A stretch of 64,000 bases of DNA from Bradyrhizobium sp. Ec3.3 (lineage in GTDB: Bacteria; Pseudomonadota; Alphaproteobacteria; Rhizobiales; Xanthobacteraceae), in the NCBI RefSeq assembly GCF_000472925.1, contig NZ_AXAS01000003.1, positions 245,339 to 309,338 of the forward strand, in the 5' to 3' direction. The translations under genes were made by a program, and so were the position numbers. Below the pieces are notes generated by a model. That model had not been told where the DNA came from, ran no database searches, and saw nothing but the letters and a program-made list of their open reading frames with translations. Shown here in pieces: positions 60,408 through 64,000 of this stretch (its first letter is position 1; each line of letters starts with the position of its first letter).

Positions 60408-61130
60408 TCACACCGACACCGCGTAGATCTCGTACTCTCCGCGCACCAGTTCGATATGCGCGCGCATGGCGGCAGCGGCGCCTTGCTTGTCGCCGCGCAT
60501 GATGGCGACGACGACGCGGTCGTGCTCGGCCTGCGACTTGGCGAGCCGGCCGAGGTTACGGAACTGGGCGCGACGGAACGGCTGCACGCGCACGCGGGTC
60601 GCAAGCGTGATTTCGGCGATATAGCCGTTCTGCGAGCCGGCATAGATCGCGTTGTGGAAGCGCTCGTTGACCTCGTGGAACCGTTCCGGATTGCCGGTGT
60701 AGCTCAAGACCCGCAGCTCCTCGTGAATGGCTTCCAGACCATGGCGCTCGGCCGCCGACATCCGCTCGGCGGCAAGGCCGGCGCACAAGGCTTCCAGTTC
60801 CGCCATCGCCTCGAACATGCCCGTCAGCCGCTCGATCGAGGGCTGCGCCACCACCGCGCCGCGATGGGCCCGCGCCTCGACGAGGCCGCTTGCGACGAGC
60901 TGACGCAGCGCTTCACGCACCGGCGTGCGCGAGACGTTGAAGCGCCGCGCGATATCGGTCTCGTCCAGCGGCGCACCGGGCGGCAGCATGCCACGCACGA
61001 TCTCGTCCGCGAGCTGAAGCCGCAGCTCCTCGGCACGCGTGACCTTCTGCACCGAAGGCAGCGGCCGGTCGACGCGCGGCACCACCGTCTCAGTCGGCAG
61101 GGCTCCAGGCGGAAGGTCGTCAAGCGTCAT
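60408..61130 (-). CDS. GntR family (FCD type) transcriptional regulator
   Basis: 240 residues from the ATG at 61130, four bases after the stop of the atzH-like gene. The longer open frame upstream is a shadow of that gene. Winged helix about 30-95 (IVRGMLPPGAPLDETDIARR, then VSRTPVREAL), FCD effector domain about 100-225 with HNAIYAGS and the later EHDRVVVAI histidine. It is the last gene of the ABC-atzG-atzE-atzH unit and probably regulates it. Confidence 0.87.
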   Translation of the reverse strand: MTLDDLPPGALPTETVVPRVDRPLPSVQKVTRAEELRLQLADEIVRGMLPPGAPLDETDIARRFNVSRTPVREALRQLVASGLVEARAHRGAVVAQPSIERLTGMFEAMAELEALCAGLAAERMSAAERHGLEAIHEELRVLSYTGNPERFHEVNERFHNAIYAGSQNGYIAEITLATRVRVQPFRRAQFRNLGRLAKSQAEHDRVVVAIMRGDKQGAAAAMRAHIELVRGEYEIYAVSV

Positions 61131-61134
61131 GCGA

Positions 61135-61527
61135 TCAGGTCTCTTTCGGCTCGTCGATGATGCTGACATGGGCGGCGACGACGCGCCAGCCCTCGGGGAA
61201 GCGGATCCAGGTCTGCATCTGCCGGCCGACCCGGCCCGGCATGGTGTCGCGATAAAACAGCGTGGAGGCGACCGCGGTGTCGCGGCCAAAGCTGGTGATC
61301 ACGGTTTTCGCGGTGCGGCGGTTCAGGCCGACCGGCGAGCGCGCGGCGCGAAAGCCGGAGATCGCCTCATAGCCGTAGAGACTCTCGCCGATGCCGTAGC
61401 GCAGCGTCCGGGGATCATTGCGGAACAGCTCACCGAGCACGGCGACGTCGTTGCTGACCAGCGCGGTCTCATAACGCTCGAACGCCGACTTGACTTCCGC
61501 GATCACGTCGGGGAGATCGATCTCCAT
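61135..61527 (-). CDS. AtzH/HpxZ-like protein (DUF3225, SnoaL-like fold)
   Basis: 130 residues from the ATG at 61527, one base after the stop of the atzE gene (TGA-G-ATG). The text [37 protein letters not shown] and AHVSIID is that of the DUF3225/HpxZ family within the NTF2-like fold. HpxZ is linked to oxalurate breakdown and AtzH to cyanuric acid breakdown, where, as I recall, it acts on a dicarboxyurea intermediate. The gene order with atzE and atzG supports the AtzH reading. Confidence 0.82.
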   Translation of the reverse strand: MEIDLPDVIAEVKSAFERYETALVSNDVAVLGELFRNDPRTLRYGIGESLYGYEAISGFRAARSPVGLNRRTAKTVITSFGRDTAVASTLFYRDTMPGRVGRQMQTWIRFPEGWRVVAAHVSIIDEPKET

Positions 61528-61528
61528 C

Positions 61529-62923
61529 TCAAAACCCTCTCGGCGACGGCGCGGATACCACGCCCATCCGTTCCAATGCGTGCGCGACGCGCAGCGCAAT
61601 GTCCTCGCGCCAGGGCGCGGCGATGATCTGCACACCGATCGGCATCGGCTCGAGCGGCACCGGCACGGCAACCACAGGCAGGCCGATGAAGGAGATCGGC
61701 TGGGTGTGGACGCCGATATTGGCGCGCACCGGCAATTCGACGCCATCGAGCTTGAACGTCACCTGCCCGAGCTTTGGCGCCGTACAGGGCGTCGCCGGCG
61801 CGAGCAGCACATCGACCGACCCAAAGATCTCGGCGAGCCGCGCGCGGTACCAGCGGCGGAATTTTTGCGCGCGGTCGACCAGCGCCGCCGGCACCATTGC
61901 GCCCGCGATCAACCGGTCGCGCACCGCGGGGTCGAAATCGTTGGGTCGCTGGCGCAGCCGATCGAGATGCAGCGAAGCGCCTTCGGTGGTGGTGATGACA
62001 TAGGCGGCCGCGCGGGCCCGCGCGGCTTCGGGAATGTCGACCACACGCGTTGCACCAAGGGCCTTGGCGACGCGGCCAACGGCTTCGACGGCTTCGGGGA
62101 AGACGTTCTTCTGAAAATAGCCGCCGGCGATTGCGACGCGCAGGCCGGAGATCGGCTCCGACAATAGCGGCGTCACCGGCTCGACCGGCCTCGTGGTACA
62201 GGCGGCATCGTCGGCATCCGGGCCCTGCATCGCGTCATAGGCGAGCGCGAGATCGGTGACGGAGCGCGCGAACGGGCCGAGATGATCGAGGCTCGCGACG
62301 AAGGGGAAGGAGCGTGCGCGCGACAGCCGGCCGTAGGTCGGCTTCAGGCCAAAGATGCCGCAGAACGAGGACGGCACGCGGATCGAACCGTTGGTGTCCG
62401 AGCCGAGCGCGATCGGCACCAGCGCGCCGCCGACAGCGCTGCCGGAGCCGCCGGACGAGCCGCCGCTCATCCGCGTCACATCGTGCGGATTGCGCGAGGG
62501 ACCGTCATGGACGTTCTCGCCGGTGAAGTCGTAGGCGTATTCGCCCATGTTGAGCGCGCCGACCAGCACCGCGCCGGCAGCTTCCATCCGCTCGATCAGC
62601 GTGGCATCGCGCGCGGCGGGCGCGCGGTCGCGGTTGATCTTCGAGCCGGCCCGCGTCGGCAGACCCGCAACGTCGAACAGATTCTTCACCGCAAACGGGA
62701 CGCCCGCGAGCGGGCCGACCTTTCTGCCCGCCGCGATGTCGGCATCGATCGCGCGCGCTTTTGCGCGAGCGCGCTCGGCAGTGACGTCGGTGAAGGAATT
62801 GAGAATCGTGTCATGTTGCTTGATGCGGGCGAGCGCCGCTTCGGTCGCATCGAGTGCGGACAGCTTGCCGCCCGCCACCGCTCTGGCGATGTTCGCAGCC
62901 GTCCCTTCAGGAGCTGTCGTCAT
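61529..62923 (-). CDS. atzE: AtzE-family amidohydrolase (1-carboxybiuret hydrolase-like)
   Basis: 464 residues of the amidase-signature family. Catalytic residues: Lys80 (FAVKNLFD), the cis-serine in MSGGSSGGS (152-160) and nucleophile Ser180 ([11 protein letters not shown]). AtzE forms a complex with the small AtzG and deaminates 1-carboxybiuret in cyanuric acid degradation. The partner gene lies seven bases upstream. HpxY-type amidases of oxalurate metabolism are an alternative for the same gene order. Confidence 0.88.
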   Translation of the reverse strand: MTTAPEGTAANIARAVAGGKLSALDATEAALARIKQHDTILNSFTDVTAERARAKARAIDADIAAGRKVGPLAGVPFAVKNLFDVAGLPTRAGSKINRDRAPAARDATLIERMEAAGAVLVGALNMGEYAYDFTGENVHDGPSRNPHDVTRMSGGSSGGSGSAVGGALVPIALGSDTNGSIRVPSSFCGIFGLKPTYGRLSRARSFPFVASLDHLGPFARSVTDLALAYDAMQGPDADDAACTTRPVEPVTPLLSEPISGLRVAIAGGYFQKNVFPEAVEAVGRVAKALGATRVVDIPEAARARAAAYVITTTEGASLHLDRLRQRPNDFDPAVRDRLIAGAMVPAALVDRAQKFRRWYRARLAEIFGSVDVLLAPATPCTAPKLGQVTFKLDGVELPVRANIGVHTQPISFIGLPVVAVPVPLEPMPIGVQIIAAPWREDIALRVAHALERMGVVSAPSPRGF

Positions 62924-62930
62924 GGCAACA

Positions 62931-63110
62931 TCAGGCGGCGAACACGGGCGCCGGCTCGGTCTCGTCCGGCAGCGCGAATTCGTCGACGAGGCGGGCGAGC
63001 CGCAGCGACACCTCGAGGTTGGCGCGAATGGCCGGTCGCCAGGCCTCCTCGATCGGCAACGCCAGCGCTTGCGCGACAGCGTCGATATAGTCGTCCAGCG
63101 GTTCGGCCAT
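62931..63110 (-). CDS. atzG: AtzG-like small subunit (DUF4089)
   Basis: 59 residues from the ATG at 63110 (MAEPLDDYIDAVAQALAL). The short all-helical sequence with PIEEAWRPAIRANLEVSLRLA matches DUF4089/AtzG, a relative of GatC that stabilises AtzE. It lies between the ABC ATPase gene (19-base gap) and atzE (seven-base gap) on the same strand, so the complex is made from one message. Its small size makes it easy to miss. Confidence 0.85.
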   Translation of the reverse strand: MAEPLDDYIDAVAQALALPIEEAWRPAIRANLEVSLRLARLVDEFALPDETEPAPVFAA

Positions 63111-63129
63111 CACACTCCCAAACAGGCTC

Positions 63130-63990
63130 TCAGTGCACCGGCAACGGCGGATGCGGGATCGCCGTCAACAGCTCCTTGGTGTAGTCGTCCTGCGGATCGC
63201 TAAGGACCTGTTCGGAGGTCCCCTCTTCGACGATTCGACCCGCCCGCATCACAATGACACGATCGCACAGCAAGCGCACTACATTCAAATCGTGCGAGAC
63301 GAACAGGTAGCTCATACCTAGCCGCGCCTTGAGGTCCTGGAGCAGATTGAGCACCACCGCCTGGACCGAGACGTCCAGCGCGGCGGTCGGCTCGTCCAGG
63401 ACGACGAGCTTTGGATGCAGCGCGATCGCGCGAGCGATGCCGACGCGGGCCTTCTGTCCCCCTGACAATTGATGCGGGAAGCGGTCGAGCAGATTGTGCG
63501 GCAGGCCAACCATGGTCGCGAGTTCCTCGCAGCGCGCGCGCAGCGCATCGCGTCCCCTGACGTCGCCGAGTTGCATGATCGGATCGGCAATGGCACGCGC
63601 GGCGGTGAAGCGCGGATTGAGGCTGTCGGTCGGGTCCTGGAACACCATCTGGATGCGGCTGCGCAGCGGCAGGCGCGCAAAGGCGCTCGGCATCATGCTG
63701 CCGATCTCCTCGCCGTCGAACTGGATGCGGCCGGAGGTCTGATCCAAGAGCCGCATCACCATCATCGAGGTCGTCGATTTGCCGCAGCCGGACTCGCCGA
63801 CCAGGCCAACGCTCTCGCCGGTGCGGATCGAGAAGCTGATGCCGTCGACCGCGCGGAACATCTCCGGCTCCACCGGCGGCTTGCGGCTGAACAGCTTGCC
63901 GAGCACGGCGGTCGTGCCCTGGCGCGGGTATTCCTTGACGAGCTTTTCGATGAGGAGGAGGGGTTTCTTCTCCCTCTCCCCGTCCTTCAC
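63130..63990 (-). CDS. Oligopeptide/dipeptide-type ABC importer ATPase (DppF-like), possibly incomplete at the N-terminus
   Basis: At least 286 residues. Walker A GESGCGKST (about 60-68), signature LSGGQKARVG, Walker B LVVLDEPTAALD and the closing SHDLNVVRLLCD are all present. The type is that of peptide/nickel/opine importers (DppF/OppF). The first usable codon, GTG at 63990, falls inside a family E hairpin at the window edge. The frame stays open beyond, so the true start may lie outside. If so the protein could be the second half of a double ATPase. It heads the atzGEH unit here and probably helps import the nitrogen compound. Confidence 0.82.
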   Translation of the reverse strand: MKDGEREKKPLLLIEKLVKEYPRQGTTAVLGKLFSRKPPVEPEMFRAVDGISFSIRTGESVGLVGESGCGKSTTSMMVMRLLDQTSGRIQFDGEEIGSMMPSAFARLPLRSRIQMVFQDPTDSLNPRFTAARAIADPIMQLGDVRGRDALRARCEELATMVGLPHNLLDRFPHQLSGGQKARVGIARAIALHPKLVVLDEPTAALDVSVQAVVLNLLQDLKARLGMSYLFVSHDLNVVRLLCDRVIVMRAGRIVEEGTSEQVLSDPQDDYTKELLTAIPHPPLPVH

Positions 63991-64000
63991 GGGGAGAGGG
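63970..64000. repeat. Short hairpin, family E, at the window edge
   Basis: CTCCCTCTCCCCGTCC and ACGGGGAGAGGG pair around TTC. Unlike the other copies it overlaps what looks like the start of a coding sequence (the ABC ATPase gene), so it either encodes its first residues or lies inside a longer gene. Confidence 0.65.

Overview
The window is GC-rich alphaproteobacterial DNA, most likely chromosome from Bradyrhizobium or a close relative such as Rhodopseudomonas. The inference rests on a benzoyl-CoA epoxidase (box) cluster, a CYP199A-type P450 with its [2Fe-2S] ferredoxin, an acyl-CoA-type LuxI/LuxR pair, many branched-chain-type ABC importer parts, and several families of short intergenic palindromic repeats, including one familiar rhizobial element. 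I see no rRNA, tRNA, CRISPR array, insertion sequence or phage gene. All assignments come from reading protein motifs; no database search was run.

Layout. 1-5091: envelope genes (flippase-like membrane protein cut by the window edge, small membrane protein, BON/OmpA protein, polysaccharide deacetylase) and an RhlG-like SDR. 5308-12777: aerobic CoA-dependent benzoate degradation (boxB, boxC, a DUF309 protein, an alpha/beta hydrolase, benzoate-CoA ligase) with the divergent regulator boxR. 12966-14661: a DUF2961/GH172 protein and a PRC-barrel protein. 14807-18710: IclR regulator, Rieske oxygenase and a glutamine-synthetase-like ligase. 19003-19441: two small genes. 19655-22991: livFGMH-type importer. 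23427-25121: quorum sensing (luxR, luxI, coupled 74-aa gene). 25297-35295: a small gene, then a LysR-headed cluster with a shikimate/quinate dehydrogenase paralogue, a complete ABC importer, a Gfo/Idh/MocA oxidoreductase and a 3-dehydroshikimate dehydratase/HPPD-like fusion, read as quinate/shikimate catabolism towards protocatechuate.

35350-37499: two hypothetical proteins and a LuxR-type regulator with a degenerate receiver. 37517-43082: a type I secretion locus (membrane fusion protein, ABC exporter with an unusual signature motif, and two Gly-rich candidate substrates, one with four tandem modules). 43420-46162: orphan importer binding protein and a type II NADH dehydrogenase. 46206-50060: cyclase, MFS carrier, GntR regulator and FAH-family hydrolase. 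50134-53536: importer binding protein, ferredoxin, CYP199A-like P450 and a divergent MarR regulator. 53896-58303: tannase/feruloyl esterase, feruloyl-CoA synthetase-like ligase and a CouR-like MarR regulator. 58500-63990: allophanate hydrolase (AtzF) with an AtzG/AtzE/AtzH set, GntR regulator and an oligopeptide-type ABC ATPase, as in cyanuric acid/carboxybiuret nitrogen catabolism.

The common theme is uptake and breakdown of plant-derived aromatic acids (benzoate, 4-methoxybenzoate-like acids, hydroxycinnamates, quinate/shikimate), each unit with its own regulator and usually its own binding protein, plus a nitrogen-scavenging unit. The points I consider most worth checking are the secretion locus with its modular Gly-rich proteins, a shared TGCA-N6-TGCA site upstream of both boxC and the livH operon, and the palindrome plus hairpin in front of the AHL synthase gene.
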